A DNA stretch of 64,000 bases from Bradyrhizobium sp. 190 (GTDB taxonomy: Bacteria; Pseudomonadota; Alphaproteobacteria; Rhizobiales; Xanthobacteraceae), in contig NZ_JADPJL010000068.1 of NCBI RefSeq assembly GCF_023073415.1, positions 1 through 64,000 of the forward strand. Reading direction: 5' to 3'. How positions within the stretch are numbered: the first letter of the stretch is position 1; the number at the start of each line of letters is the position of its first letter. Position numbers and translations under genes: made by a program. The notes beneath the pieces were generated by a model, which had not been told where the DNA came from, ran no database searches, and saw only the letters and a program-made list of their open reading frames with translations. Positions 45,801 through 54,199 of this stretch are shown piece after piece.

Positions 45801-45922
45801 TGGCGGCGACGTTGCCGGTGGTGCAGCATGTCATGCAGGACGCACCGTTCCCGGCGGTGCTGCTGTCGCTGCCGCTGCAGGTCGACGCGCGCGCCGCCAA
45901 TAATTGGGACGAGGCGCATTAG
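42848..45922 (+). CDS. polA: DNA polymerase I with a degenerate 3'-5' exonuclease domain
   Basis: A 1024-residue Pol I. A basic Ala/Pro/Lys N-tail precedes the 5' nuclease (about 33-310; LVDGSSYIFRAYHALPPL, FEADDLIATY, SSDKDLMQLV, GDSTDNVPGVPGIGVKTA). A disordered insert lies at about 345-415. The 3'-5' exonuclease-like fold spans about 420-620 and the polymerase about 640-1024, with motif A SADYSQIELR, O-helix RRRAKAINFGIIYG and motif C QVHDELIFE. In the exonuclease only Asp438 keeps a catalytic residue: the expected Glu, Asp, Tyr and Asp are Lys440, Asn517, His589 and Ser593. Polymerase and 5' nuclease should work; proofreading should not. Confidence 0.97.
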   Translation: MPKSAPKAAAKPAPAAKAPAKAPAKQPGKGDHVFLVDGSSYIFRAYHALPPLNRKSDGLQVNAVLGFCNMLWKLLRDMPEDNRPTHLAIIFDKSEITFRNKLYPDYKAHRPPAPDDLIPQFALIREAVRAFDLPCLEQVGFEADDLIATYVRIACERGASATIVSSDKDLMQLVTDCVTMYDTMKDRRIGIPEVIEKFGVPPEKVVEVQALAGDSTDNVPGVPGIGVKTAAQLIIEYGDLEQLLFRAGEIKQPKRREALIENAEKARISRQLVLLDDKVDLEVPLDDLAVHEPDARKLIAFLKAMEFSTLTRRVAEYSQVDPADVEADAGNKSGASVFAVPPSGKKPEGYSEGATLFDAPGSAAAAPSGKGGTAPAKGADKQDKAASPKGAPISLAAARAEAARKLPVDRSKYQTIRNLDELKAWIARAYDAGTFAIDAKSNSDDPMQADICGVALALAPNDACYVPLAHRQSGDGAGLFDAGLAPDQIKAGDALAALKPLLESSGVLKIGFNIKFNAVMLAQHGITLRNTDDAQLMSYALDAGRNSHALDTLAELWFGHAVIGESELIGSGKNKLTFDQVAIDRATAHSAESADVILRLHRVLKPRLIAEHMTTVYETLERPLVSVLARMERRGISIDRQVLSRLSGEFAQTAARVEAELQEIAGEPINVGSPKQIGDIIFGKMGITGGTKTKTGAWSTSAQILDELAEQGHEFPKKILEWRQVSKLKSTYTDALPEYVHPQTHRVHTTYALAATTTGRLSSNEPNLQNIPVRTEDGRKIRRAFIATPGHKLVSADYSQIELRLLAEIADIPVLKQAFRDGLDIHAMTASEMFGVPIKDMPGEVRRRAKAINFGIIYGISAFGLANQLGIAREEASAYIKKYFERFPGIRAYMDETKESCRKNGYVTTLFGRKMYYPDIKASNASVRAFNERASINARLQGTAADIIRRAMIRMEDALAAKKLSAQMLLQVHDELIFEVPDNEVAATLPVVQHVMQDAPFPAVLLSLPLQVDARAANNWDEAH

Positions 45923-46022
45923 CCACACTGTCATCGCCAGAAATGTCCTCGGAGCAATATACGAAATGACATCGCGGTTCGGCGCGCGCTAGAAACTTGC
46001 GCATTCCTTCCGCGGGTCTCCC

Positions 46023-46658
46023 ATGCCTCACATTGCAACGCTGCTCGGTTTTGCGCTCGTCTCGCTCGGCATCGTGCTGACGCCGGGGCCGAACATGATC
46101 TACCTGATCTCGCGCTCGATCACGCAAGGCCCGGTGGCCGGAATCGTCTCGCTCGGCGGTGTAGCCCTCGGTTTTGTGTTCTACATGCTGTGCGCGGCGT
46201 TCGGCATCACGGCGCTGCTGTTCGCCGTTCCCTACGCCTATGACGCGCTGCGTTTTGCCGGCGCCGCCTATCTGTTGTGGCTGGCGTGGCAGGCGGTCAA
46301 GCCGAATGGCCGCTCGCCGTTTCAGGTGAAGAAGCTGCAGGTCGACGGCCCGCGCAAATTGTTTGCAATGGGGTTCGTCACCAATCTTTTGAACCCGAAG
46401 ATCGCGATGCTGTACCTGGCGCTGTTGCCGCAGTTCATCGATCCCGCTGTCGGCAGCGTGCTGACGCAGTCGCTGGCGCTGGGCGCGATCCAGATCGTCA
46501 TCAGCGTTGGCGTTAACGCCATGATTGCGCTCGCTGCCGGATCGATCGCGCGCTTTCTCGGCACACGGCCGAGTTGGCTGCGGGTGCAGCGCTGGCTGAT
46601 GGGGACCGTGCTGGCGGGGCTTGCGGTGAAGATGGCGTTCGAGGCGAAGCGGGCGTGA
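46023..46658 (+). CDS. LysE/RhtB family amino-acid exporter
   Basis: A 211-residue inner-membrane protein with six predicted helices. The N-terminal family motif is LTPGPNMIYLISRSITQGP, followed by a Gly-rich helix VSLGGVALGFVFYMLCAAFG and the mid-protein NLLNPKIAMLYLALLPQF signature. RhtB-type carriers expel amino acids such as homoserine, threonine or lysine; the substrate is not predictable. It follows polA by 100 bases but is probably a separate unit. Confidence 0.92.
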   Translation: MPHIATLLGFALVSLGIVLTPGPNMIYLISRSITQGPVAGIVSLGGVALGFVFYMLCAAFGITALLFAVPYAYDALRFAGAAYLLWLAWQAVKPNGRSPFQVKKLQVDGPRKLFAMGFVTNLLNPKIAMLYLALLPQFIDPAVGSVLTQSLALGAIQIVISVGVNAMIALAAGSIARFLGTRPSWLRVQRWLMGTVLAGLAVKMAFEAKRA

Positions 46659-46660
46659 TG

Positions 46661-46690
46661 CCCTTCCCCTCTCCCACAAGGGGAGAAGGA
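46661..46690. repeat. Half unit of the TCTCCCACAAGGGGAGA repeat
   Basis: A solo arm, cccttcccctctcccacaag followed by gggagaagga, without the facing partner seen at 15025, 24873 and 39978. Confidence 0.85.
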
Positions 46691-46709
46691 AGAAAGCAAG
46701 GTGCGTCCG

Positions 46710-47336
46710 CTAATCCAGCTTCGCTTCCATGCCGCGCTTCGTGGCCGGGCGGGCCATCAGTGCGTTGTACCAGCGCTCGACGTTCGGAAAATCCTTCAGC
46801 TCCACCTTGTGGCGCGGGTGGCGCCAGGCCCAGCCGAGGATGGCGAAATCGGCGACCGATAAGGCGTCGGCGACGAATTCGCGCCCCTCCAGCCGGCGGT
46901 CCAGCACGCCATAGAGCCGGCGGGTCTCGGCCATGTAGCGCTTCAGGCCGTAGGCGCGGTCGGTTTCATTCTCCAGCGCGATGAAATGATGCACCTGGCC
47001 CGGCATCGGCCCGAAACCGCCCATCTGCCACATCAGCCATTCATAAACCGGAATACGCTCCGCCAGCGGCTTCGGCAGGAACTTGCCGGTCTTCTCGCCG
47101 AGATAGAGCAGGATCGCGCCGGACTCGAAGATGCCGACCGGCTTACCGCCGGGACCGTCCGGATCGAGGATCGCGGGAATCTTGTTGTTCGGGCTCAGCT
47201 TGAGGAAACCGGGCGCCATTTGCTCGCCCTTGGTGATGTTCACCGGGATTACCTTGTAAGGCAGCCCCATTTCCTCCAGCGCAACCGAGATCTTGCGGCC
47301 GTTCGGCGTGTTCCAGGTGTGCAGTTCGATCGTCAT
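46710..47336 (-). CDS. Glutathione S-transferase family protein
   Basis: A 208-residue GST with an N-terminal thioredoxin-like domain (IELHTWNTPNGRKISVALEE, cis-Pro in NKIPAILDPDG, FESGAILLYLGEK) and an all-helical C-terminal domain (about 90-208; NETDRAYGLKRYMAETRRLY, VADALSVADFAILGW). The TxxTPNGRK start and general layout are those of YfcG/YghU-like disulfide-bond oxidoreductases, which reduce small disulfides using glutathione. Convergent with lysE, divergent from pyrE. Confidence 0.92.
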   Translation of the reverse strand: MTIELHTWNTPNGRKISVALEEMGLPYKVIPVNITKGEQMAPGFLKLSPNNKIPAILDPDGPGGKPVGIFESGAILLYLGEKTGKFLPKPLAERIPVYEWLMWQMGGFGPMPGQVHHFIALENETDRAYGLKRYMAETRRLYGVLDRRLEGREFVADALSVADFAILGWAWRHPRHKVELKDFPNVERWYNALMARPATKRGMEAKLD

Positions 47337-47531
47337 TTACGGTTTCCCCCACAAAAAGCTTGGTCATCCCGTACCCCGGAACCTCCGGGCCTTACAACCC
47401 GCGCTTTCAACGGGGCGCCCCTGCGAAAGCAGGACGCATGCGCCACTGTTGACGGCACGAGATCAGCGCTGGAATGTGCCCGGCAGCGCCGATAGATTGC
47501 GCCCCGCCTGAACCGCCTTAGGAAAACCGCC

Positions 47532-48095
47532 TTGTCCAAATCCGCCTCCCGCGCCCGCCTCGCCGAGATCATCCGCAAGCGCTCGTTCGGCCGCGGCGAG
47601 ATCACGCTGGCCTCGGGCCGCAAGAGCGACTTCTATTTCAACCTCAAGCCGACCATGCTCGACCCCGAAGGCGCGGCGCTGCTCGCCGAGCTGACCTATG
47701 AGGCGCTCAAGGACGACAATCTCGATTTCGTCGGCGGGCTGGAAATGGGTGCGGTGCCGCTGGCGGGCGCGATCGCGCAGCTGTCCTGGATCAAGGGGCA
47801 TCCGATTGCGGCGTTCTTCGTGCGCAAGAAGCCGAAGGAGCATGGCGCCCGCCTCGCGGTCGAGGGGCTCGCCAAGGGCGAGACCCTGCAGGGCAAGCGC
47901 ATCGTGATCGTCGAGGACGTCACCACGACCGGAGGCTCGGCACTGAAAGCAGTCGAGGCCGTGCGCGAGGCCGGCGGCGAGATCGTGCTGGTGTTGACCA
48001 TGGTCGACCGAGAGGAAGGCGCGACGGAAACCTTCGCCGAGGCAGGGCTGGAGTTTCGCTCGCTGTACAAGGCGGGTGAATTTTTGAAGGGGTGA
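47532..48095 (+). CDS. pyrE: Orotate phosphoribosyltransferase
   Basis: A 187-residue enzyme transferring phosphoribose from PRPP to orotate, making OMP in pyrimidine synthesis. The PRPP loop is [20 protein letters not shown] (about 126-145), and the flexible catalytic loop VRKKPKEHG (about 97-105) holds the required Lys and His. [16 protein letters not shown] matches the substrate side. Start: TTG at 47532 with AGGA nine bases upstream; no in-frame ATG fits the family length. Single gene flanked by a repeat. Confidence 0.95.
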   Translation: MSKSASRARLAEIIRKRSFGRGEITLASGRKSDFYFNLKPTMLDPEGAALLAELTYEALKDDNLDFVGGLEMGAVPLAGAIAQLSWIKGHPIAAFFVRKKPKEHGARLAVEGLAKGETLQGKRIVIVEDVTTTGGSALKAVEAVREAGGEIVLVLTMVDREEGATETFAEAGLEFRSLYKAGEFLKG

Positions 48096-48122
48096 GGGCT
48101 CGTCCTCTCCGCACGCGCTGCC

Positions 48123-48197
48123 GTCATGTCCGAGCTTGCCCCGGGCATCCACGTACCGCGGTTGGATGGTTGGCCCGGGCCAAGCCCGGCCATGACG
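48123..48197. repeat. Paired palindromic repeat (CATGTCCGAGCTTGCCCCGGG family, diverged)
   Basis: The arms gtcatgtccgagcttgcccc and the inverted cgggccaagcccggccatga enclose atccacgtaccgcggttgga. It is the least conserved copy of the family at 13898. Confidence 0.8.
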
Positions 48198-48327
48198 CAG
48201 AGCGAGCGCCTGCCACGCTTTCTCCGCATTTCTTTTCCAGCTTCTCGCCGTGAGTAAAAGCTCATTTACCATCGCCCATTAAGGTTACCCCGGACTGAAG
48301 TCTGTCGCGCTTCAGCGCGTTTGTTGG

Positions 48328-49143
48328 GTGGAGTTGGCGTTGCGTACAGAATTGGCTTTTTCACGCGTGCTGCGCCGCGCGACGCTTGTGGCCGCCGCGA
48401 CCCTTGCGGGCGCCCTCATGCTGAAGCCTGCCAGCGTATCCGCTGAGGGCCTGTTCGATTTCCTGTTCGGCGGCATACAAAAGCAGCAGTCGCGGCAAGC
48501 GCCTTCGAACTTCTTCGCCGATCCGTTCGGCACGAATCAACCGTCTCACCCGACGCCAGCGCCGCGCGTCGCGGGTTCCGGACCTGCGTTCTGCGTGCGA
48601 AGCTGCGACGGCAAATATTTTCCCTTGACCATGCGCGGCAACGCCTCGCCGGTTCAGACCTGCCAGGCGTTCTGCCCGGCGAGCGTCACCAAGGTATTTT
48701 ACGGCAGCAATATCGACAGCGCGGCCGCGGGCAATGGCGAGCGCTATGCCGACAGCGAAAACGCCTACGCCTATCGCAAGGCGTTGCGCGCCGATTGCAC
48801 CTGCAACGGCCGAAGCCCGTCCGGGCTGGCGCCGGTCGATCTCACGCTCGATACCTCGCTGCGCTCCGGCGACGTCGTCGCCACCACAGACGGCCTGGTA
48901 GCCTATACCGGCGTTCGCTTGGGGGCCGACCAGACGGCGGAATTCACCCCCGTCGCCGCCTATCCCGGCCTCACGGCCGATGTCCGCGCACGGCTCGGTG
49001 AAATGAAGGTGGCGCCGGTCAGTGCAGAGATGGTCGCGGCCAACGCGCCGCTTCCCGAGACGAGACGCGATGTCGAACTGCCGACCGCCTCCATACCGAA
49101 GACGGTTGCGCCGAAGCCGGCGAAGCGGGCGGAAGTGAACTAA
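48328..49143 (+). CDS. Secreted DUF2865 protein
   Basis: A 271-residue exported protein. A signal peptide (RRATLVAAATLAGALMLKPASVSAEG) ends near residue 40. The mature part contains the DUF2865 core: FCVRSCDGKYFPLTMRGNAS, CQAFCPASVTKVFYGS and CTCNGRSPSG, with six Cys that may form disulfides. A Pro/Lys tail follows. The start is uncertain: GTG 48328 is reported, but TTG 48340 has the better GGAG site. The function is unknown; the family is abundant in Bradyrhizobium envelopes. Confidence 0.85.
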   Translation: MELALRTELAFSRVLRRATLVAAATLAGALMLKPASVSAEGLFDFLFGGIQKQQSRQAPSNFFADPFGTNQPSHPTPAPRVAGSGPAFCVRSCDGKYFPLTMRGNASPVQTCQAFCPASVTKVFYGSNIDSAAAGNGERYADSENAYAYRKALRADCTCNGRSPSGLAPVDLTLDTSLRSGDVVATTDGLVAYTGVRLGADQTAEFTPVAAYPGLTADVRARLGEMKVAPVSAEMVAANAPLPETRRDVELPTASIPKTVAPKPAKRAEVN

Positions 49144-49249
49144 AGCGGGACTGACGATCTTCCACCGCTGGACCCGGACACAAAATATCGAAAACAACCC
49201 CATGCAAAGTAGAATGGGGCCGGGTTACGCGATTGATGCCCGAGTGCAT

Positions 49250-49681
49250 TCACCGCCCGACGATCACCCCGATCACGTTCGGCGCCGACAGATATTTTTC
49301 CTCGATCGCCGCACGCGCCGCGGCGCGGTTTTCCGGCGTCAGCAAGCCGCGCTTCTCAGCAAGGATCATCCAGCAATATCCCCACCAGTCGGTCAGCATG
49401 CCCTGATCGTCGACCAGGTCGTAGCCCTGTTCGGCGGCGAAGATTCGCGCCTGCGCTTCGTCCAGCGCGTCGAGAAAGGCGTGGTCCTCGACCGAAAACA
49501 GCTCGTCGCTGAAATCGTCCGTGGTGTAGCCCCACACCGACATGCAGACCGAGTTGAACTCGCGGTCGATCGCGTCGTCGTCGACGGGCCGGCGGCGCGA
49601 GGCCTGATGCAGGCGCGACAGCGAGCGCGCGAAATCGGCGACACGGGTGAGAGCGAACTGATCGAAGGCGATAGTGGACAT
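49250..49681 (-). CDS. Conserved hypothetical cytosolic protein
   Basis: A 143-residue acidic protein with no signal peptide. It appears helical, with phrases FDQFALTRVADFARSLSRLH, VWGYTTDDFSDELFSVEDH and DWWGYCWMILAEKRGLL. I do not recognise a domain with certainty. It stands alone between the DUF2865 gene and a small hypothetical. A promoter-like AT-rich zone (about 49700-49800) lies upstream. Confidence 0.75.
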   Translation of the reverse strand: MSTIAFDQFALTRVADFARSLSRLHQASRRRPVDDDAIDREFNSVCMSVWGYTTDDFSDELFSVEDHAFLDALDEAQARIFAAEQGYDLVDDQGMLTDWWGYCWMILAEKRGLLTPENRAAARAAIEEKYLSAPNVIGVIVGR

Positions 49682-49849
49682 GTAGTCCTCGCAAACTCGG
49701 ATAGACCATAAATGTTGTGTCAGCGATGTGCCGAATCACAATGATATATCAAATACTTGCTAAGATGTTCTTAATTTGTTCTGGCTGCACCTCGAAATAT
49801 CAGCTATCGATGGTTGCCTCCCGGCGATTTTGCCGCAAACGATCGAACG

Positions 49850-50080
49850 ATGGACGGGACAAAGGCCACCCAAATCCGCTTGCTGATACTGGAAGCGGTC
49901 GATGCGATCGAGCGGGCGCACGCGATCGTCTCCACCCTCGACAGTGACGATCAAGCCTCGCTTTCCGCATCTCTCGACGAGATATCGCTAGCCATGCACA
50001 CCAGGCTGCTGCTGCAGCTCTACCTCTGTCACCCCGGCTTTAAAGAGGAAGGCCAAGTCTGGCACGGGCTGCGAATGTGA
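49850..50080 (+). CDS. Small hypothetical helical protein
   Basis: A 76-residue protein of two or three helices (ATQIRLLILEAVDAIERAHA, ASLSASLDEISLAMHTRLLL). No family recognised. ATG at 49850 is preferred over a TTG at 49814; both have weak ribosome sites. The composition is protein-like. Confidence 0.55.
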   Translation: MDGTKATQIRLLILEAVDAIERAHAIVSTLDSDDQASLSASLDEISLAMHTRLLLQLYLCHPGFKEEGQVWHGLRM

Positions 50081-50097
50081 ACGAGGGCCTCAATTCC

Positions 50098-50328
50098 TCA
50101 CATCGCCGACAACAGCTTGTCGCCGCAATAATTGGCGTGGAACTTTCCGCCGCACTGCCGCTTGATCGCCGCACAACGCGCGGCGGGCGAAGCGCCTTGC
50201 GCGACACTGAACGAACAGCTCAGGCCGTCGGCACTCCTGGCGGCGTTGCCGGCGGCAAAGGCTGCGCTGGTCGCGCTGATGCAGACTACCAACAACGCTG
50301 TGGCGGCGATCTCGATCGTCAACCTCAT
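50098..50328 (-). CDS. Small secreted Cys-rich hypothetical protein
   Basis: A 76-residue exported protein: signal peptide MRLTIEIAATALLVVCISAT followed by SAAFA and a mature chain of about 50 residues with four Cys (LSCSFSV, AARCAAIKRQCGG, NYCGDKLL), likely two disulfides. The start at 50328 has a strong GGGAGG site seven bases upstream. The function is unknown. Similar tiny periplasmic proteins are common in Bradyrhizobium. Confidence 0.7.
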   Translation of the reverse strand: MRLTIEIAATALLVVCISATSAAFAAGNAARSADGLSCSFSVAQGASPAARCAAIKRQCGGKFHANYCGDKLLSAM

Positions 50329-50583
50329 GGCAGGCCTCCCGTTCTGGCGGCACGCGTTTCCTTCGCGCACTTGCGCCCGGCCACTCAAACCCCAGCGATC
50401 CCACAGGCTTTCGTGCCTCGATTATATCACCAAAAGCCGGCCACCGGTGCCGCGAAATCGGCCCGGTCCTTGCATAAAATCATACCAGCGCAGCGCACAA
50501 CACACTCCGGCATACTCCGGCGTTTCGATTGCCGGGCAAGGCGCGTATCTTCGTTCTGAGTCTCAATCGCAGGAATCAACGTA

Positions 50584-53115
50584 TTGCAGGAACAACTCCC
50601 AGGAAACTATCCGGCCAATTATCCGGCGATGGGCCAGCCGATCGATGAACTGGCGCTGGCCGAGATCAAGGGTGCGATCCTCGCCAAGCTCCGGCTTGCG
50701 ATCGGCAAGGACGCCGGCATGGCGACACGGCGCGACTGGTACAAGGCCGCGGCGCTGGCGCTGCGCGACCGCATCGTGCACCGCTGGCTGACCGCAGAAA
50801 AGGAGAGCTACGACGCCGGCAGCAAGCGGGTCTATTACCTCTCGCTCGAATTCCTGATCGGCCGGCTGTTCACCGACGCGCTGAACAATCTGGGCCTGCT
50901 GCCGGTGTTCGAAGCGGCGCTCGGCGATCTCGGCGTCGGGCTTGACGACCTGCGCAAATGCGAGCCGGACGCGGCGCTCGGCAATGGCGGCTTGGGGCGG
51001 CTTGCGGCGTGCTTCATGGAGAGCATGGCGACGCTCGCCATTCCCGCCATCGGCTACGGCATCCGCTACGATTTCGGCCTGTTCCGCCAGATCATCGCGC
51101 AGGGCTGGCAGCACGAATACCCGGACGAATGGCTGAGTTTTGGCAACCCCTGGGAATTCCAGCGAGCCGAAGTGGTCTACCACATCCATTTCGGCGGCTT
51201 TGTCGACCACGTCGACGACCGCGGCCGCGACCGCGCCACCTGGCGTCCGGGAGAAACCGTGCAGGCTGTCGCCTACGACACCCCGATCGTGGGCTGGCGC
51301 GGCCAGCACGTCAACGCGCTGCGGCTGTGGTCGGCGCGCGCGCCCGACCCGCTGCGGCTCGACGTCTTCAACACCGGCGATTATCTCGGCGCCGTCGCCG
51401 AGGAGGCACGCGCGGAATCGATCTGCAAGTTCCTCTATCCGAATGACGAGAGCCCGGCGGGGCGCGAACTCCGGCTGCGGCAGGAATATTTCTTCGTGTC
51501 GGCCTCGCTGCAGGACCTGATCAAGCGGCACCTCGCTTCCGACGGGCAGTTGCGCAACCTCCCCTCCAAGGTCGCGGTGCAGCTCAACGACACCCATCCG
51601 AGCCTCGCCGTCACCGAGCTGATGCGCATCCTGGTCGACCTGCACAATTTCCGCTGGGACGAAGCGTGGAAGATCACGGTGGCGACGCTGTCCTACACCA
51701 ATCACACGCTGCTGCCGGAGGCGCTGGAGACCTGGCCGGTCGAACTGTTCGAGCGGCTGTTGCCGCGGCATCTCGAAATCATCTACCGCATCAATACCGC
51801 GCATCTGGCGTTGGCAGATCAGCGTTGTCCCGGCGACATCGATTACCGCGCCTCGGTATCGCTGATCGACGAGAAGTCCGGACGGCGGGTGCGGATGGGG
51901 CAGCTCGCTTTCGTCGGCTCGCACCGCATCAACGGCGTCTCGGCGATGCATTCCGACCTGATGAAGGAGACCGTGTTCCACGATCTCAACCATCTCTATC
52001 CCGGCCGCATCACCAACAAGACCAACGGCATCACCTTTCGCCGCTGGCTGATGCTGGCCAATCCAAAACTGACGGAGCTGCTGCGCGAAGTCTGCGGCGA
52101 GGCCGTGCTGGACGACTTCTCGCTGTTCGAACGGCTAGAGGCGCGCGCCAGCGACAACTCATTCCAGCAGCGTTTTCGCGACGTCAAGCATCAGAACAAG
52201 GTTGCGCTGGCACGGCTGATCAACGAGCGGCTCCGGATCAAGATCGATCCCTCGGCGCTGTTCGATATCCAGATCAAGCGCATCCATGAATACAAGCGGC
52301 AACTGCTCAACGTCGTCGAGACCGTCGCGCTGTATCAGGCGATCAAGGACGAACCGCAGCGCGAGTGGGTGCCGCGGGTCAAGATCTTCGCCGGCAAGGC
52401 GGCGGCGAGCTATCGCTACGCCAAGCTGATCATCAAGCTGATCAACGACGTCGCCGAAGCCGTCAACAACGACCCTGATGTCGCAGGAAGGCTGAAGGTC
52501 GTCTTCCTCGCCGACTACAATGTCAGCCTCGCCGAGGTGATCATTCCGGCCGCCGATTTGTCCGAGCAGATTTCGACCGCCGGCATGGAAGCCTCCGGCA
52601 CCGGCAACATGAAGCTGGCGCTCAACGGCGCGCTCACCATCGGCACGCTTGACGGCGCCAATATTGAAATCCGCGACCATGTCGGCGCTGAGAACATCGC
52701 GATCTTCGGCATGGAGGCCGGCGACGTCATGGTCCGCCGCAAGCAGGGGCTGGACGCGACGGATGTGATCAGCCGCTCGCCACGGCTGGCGCGGGCGATT
52801 ACCGCCATCGAGAGCGGCGCCTTCTCGCCCGACGATCCCGCCCGCTTTGCTTCCATCGGCCACGCGCTGCGCTATCTCGATCACTACATGGTCTCGGCCG
52901 ATTTCGATTCCTACTACGCGGCCCAGCGCGGCATCGACGCCCGCTGGCAGGTAGTGCCGGCCTGGACCCGCGCCTCGATCCTCAACGTCGCGCGGATGCC
53001 GTGGTTCTCCTCCGACCGCACGATCCGGGAGTATGCCGAAGATATCTGGAACGTGCCGGTGCGCGCGGCCGCGCCGGTGCCGGAAGTCGGCGCCCAGCGC
53101 GGGGCGACGCGGTAA
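50584..53115 (+). CDS. glgP: Glycogen/starch/alpha-glucan phosphorylase
   Basis: An 843-residue PLP enzyme releasing glucose-1-phosphate from glycogen. Domain 1 opens with RVYYLSLEFLIGRLFTDAL; DAALGNGGLGRLAACF and IGYGIRYDFGLF line the active site; the PLP lysine lies in SGTGNMKLALNGALTIGTLD (about 680). KRIHEYKRQLLNV is the second signature. The start is TTG at 50584 with AGGA upstream; an ATG 15 codons later is the alternative. No other glg gene is adjacent, so it stands outside a glycogen operon. Length normal. Confidence 0.97.
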   Translation: MQEQLPGNYPANYPAMGQPIDELALAEIKGAILAKLRLAIGKDAGMATRRDWYKAAALALRDRIVHRWLTAEKESYDAGSKRVYYLSLEFLIGRLFTDALNNLGLLPVFEAALGDLGVGLDDLRKCEPDAALGNGGLGRLAACFMESMATLAIPAIGYGIRYDFGLFRQIIAQGWQHEYPDEWLSFGNPWEFQRAEVVYHIHFGGFVDHVDDRGRDRATWRPGETVQAVAYDTPIVGWRGQHVNALRLWSARAPDPLRLDVFNTGDYLGAVAEEARAESICKFLYPNDESPAGRELRLRQEYFFVSASLQDLIKRHLASDGQLRNLPSKVAVQLNDTHPSLAVTELMRILVDLHNFRWDEAWKITVATLSYTNHTLLPEALETWPVELFERLLPRHLEIIYRINTAHLALADQRCPGDIDYRASVSLIDEKSGRRVRMGQLAFVGSHRINGVSAMHSDLMKETVFHDLNHLYPGRITNKTNGITFRRWLMLANPKLTELLREVCGEAVLDDFSLFERLEARASDNSFQQRFRDVKHQNKVALARLINERLRIKIDPSALFDIQIKRIHEYKRQLLNVVETVALYQAIKDEPQREWVPRVKIFAGKAAASYRYAKLIIKLINDVAEAVNNDPDVAGRLKVVFLADYNVSLAEVIIPAADLSEQISTAGMEASGTGNMKLALNGALTIGTLDGANIEIRDHVGAENIAIFGMEAGDVMVRRKQGLDATDVISRSPRLARAITAIESGAFSPDDPARFASIGHALRYLDHYMVSADFDSYYAAQRGIDARWQVVPAWTRASILNVARMPWFSSDRTIREYAEDIWNVPVRAAAPVPEVGAQRGATR

Positions 53116-53183
53116 ATCCCGGCCGGCGGGAATCCATTACCTCTGGCGTCATTGAAATCGGCGGAATAGTCGCGATACTGCAT

Positions 53184-53214
53184 CCTCGTCATTGCGAGCG
53201 GAGCGAAGCAATGA
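53184..53214. repeat. Single repeat unit (CGTCATTGCGAGCGGAGCGAAGC family)
   Basis: A solo unit, cctcgtcattgcgagcggag then cgaagcaatgac, a motif widely repeated in Bradyrhizobium-type genomes (from memory). No inverted partner nearby. Confidence 0.8.
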
Positions 53215-53262
53215 CGGCGTTTGCGGCAACTGCGTCGCGCCTCTCAAGATCGAAGAGTATCA

Positions 53263-54081
53263 ATGCTGACAAAAGCCCCGCATCTTTTCGACGACGCCAC
53301 GCAGATCACCGCCGGCGATAGCTGCTGGCAGGGCAAGACCAGCCCGGACTACTGGGCCTTTGTCGGCCCGTTCGGCGGCTGCACGGCCGCCACCATCCTG
53401 CGCGCGCTGATCGACCATCCGCAGCGCTCGGGCGATCCGCTGTCGCTAACCGTGAATTTCTGCGCGCCGATCGCCGAAGGCGCGTTCGATCTCGACATTC
53501 GCGTGGTCAAGGCCAACCGTTCGAGCCAGCATTGGTGCGTGGAGATGACGCAAGGCGGCGGCGACGTCGCGACGCTGGCGACCGCCGTGTTCGCCGAGCG
53601 CCGTCCATCCTGGTCGCACCAGCAGGCGGCGTTTCCGGGCGCCATCCCGTTCGAGCAGGCGCGCGCGTTTCCGAACACGCCGATGACGTGGACACACCAG
53701 TATGATTTCCGCTTCGTCGAGGGCGAGCCGAGTTTCTACGGCTCGCCGGCGGCGTCGCCGCTCGACGCGTACTCAAAGCAATGGATCGGCGACCACGTGC
53801 CGCGAAAGATCGACATGCTGTCGCTGATGTCGATGTCGGACGCGTTCTTCGGCCGGGTATTTCTGGCGCGCCGGGAATTGATACCGTTCGGCACGGTCTC
53901 CCTGACGACCTACTTCCACACGTCGTCGGACGAACTCGCGGCCGAGGACATCACGCGGGTGTTGGCAGTGGCTGATGCCAAGATCTTCCACAGGAGCTAT
54001 GGCGACCAGAACGGCGAATTGTGGTCGCCGTCGGGACGGTTGCTCGCGACGACGACGCAGATCGCTTATTTCAAGGCGTAG
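53263..54081 (+). CDS. Thioesterase family protein (acyl-CoA thioesterase-like)
   Basis: A 272-residue double hotdog protein similar to TesB-type acyl-CoA thioesterases. The first hotdog contains YWAFVGPFGGCTAATILRAL and LTVNFCAPIAEGAFDLDIRV; the second contains GTVSLTTYFHTS and AKIFHRSYGDQNGELWSPSG. TesB's catalytic Asp-Gln-Thr set was not mapped with confidence. Substrates are unknown. Start: ATG at 53263. Flanked by repeats on both sides. Confidence 0.8.
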   Translation: MLTKAPHLFDDATQITAGDSCWQGKTSPDYWAFVGPFGGCTAATILRALIDHPQRSGDPLSLTVNFCAPIAEGAFDLDIRVVKANRSSQHWCVEMTQGGGDVATLATAVFAERRPSWSHQQAAFPGAIPFEQARAFPNTPMTWTHQYDFRFVEGEPSFYGSPAASPLDAYSKQWIGDHVPRKIDMLSLMSMSDAFFGRVFLARRELIPFGTVSLTTYFHTSSDELAAEDITRVLAVADAKIFHRSYGDQNGELWSPSGRLLATTTQIAYFKA

Positions 54082-54085
54082 CGGC

Positions 54086-54180
54086 GTAGGGGTGGGCAAA
54101 GGCGCGTTTGCGCCGTGCCCACCATCCATCGAATCGTTGCCTTCAATGGTGGGCACGCTTACGCTTTGCCCACCCTACGA
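54086..54180. repeat. Paired palindromic repeat (GTAGGGGTGGGCAAAG family)
   Basis: The arms gtaggggtgggcaaaggcgc and the inverted cgctttgcccaccctacga enclose cgtgcccaccatccatcgaa and a facing atggtgggcacgctt. The same family is at 62845. Confidence 0.9.
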
Positions 54181-54199
54181 TTCTTCGGAGGTCCGCTCT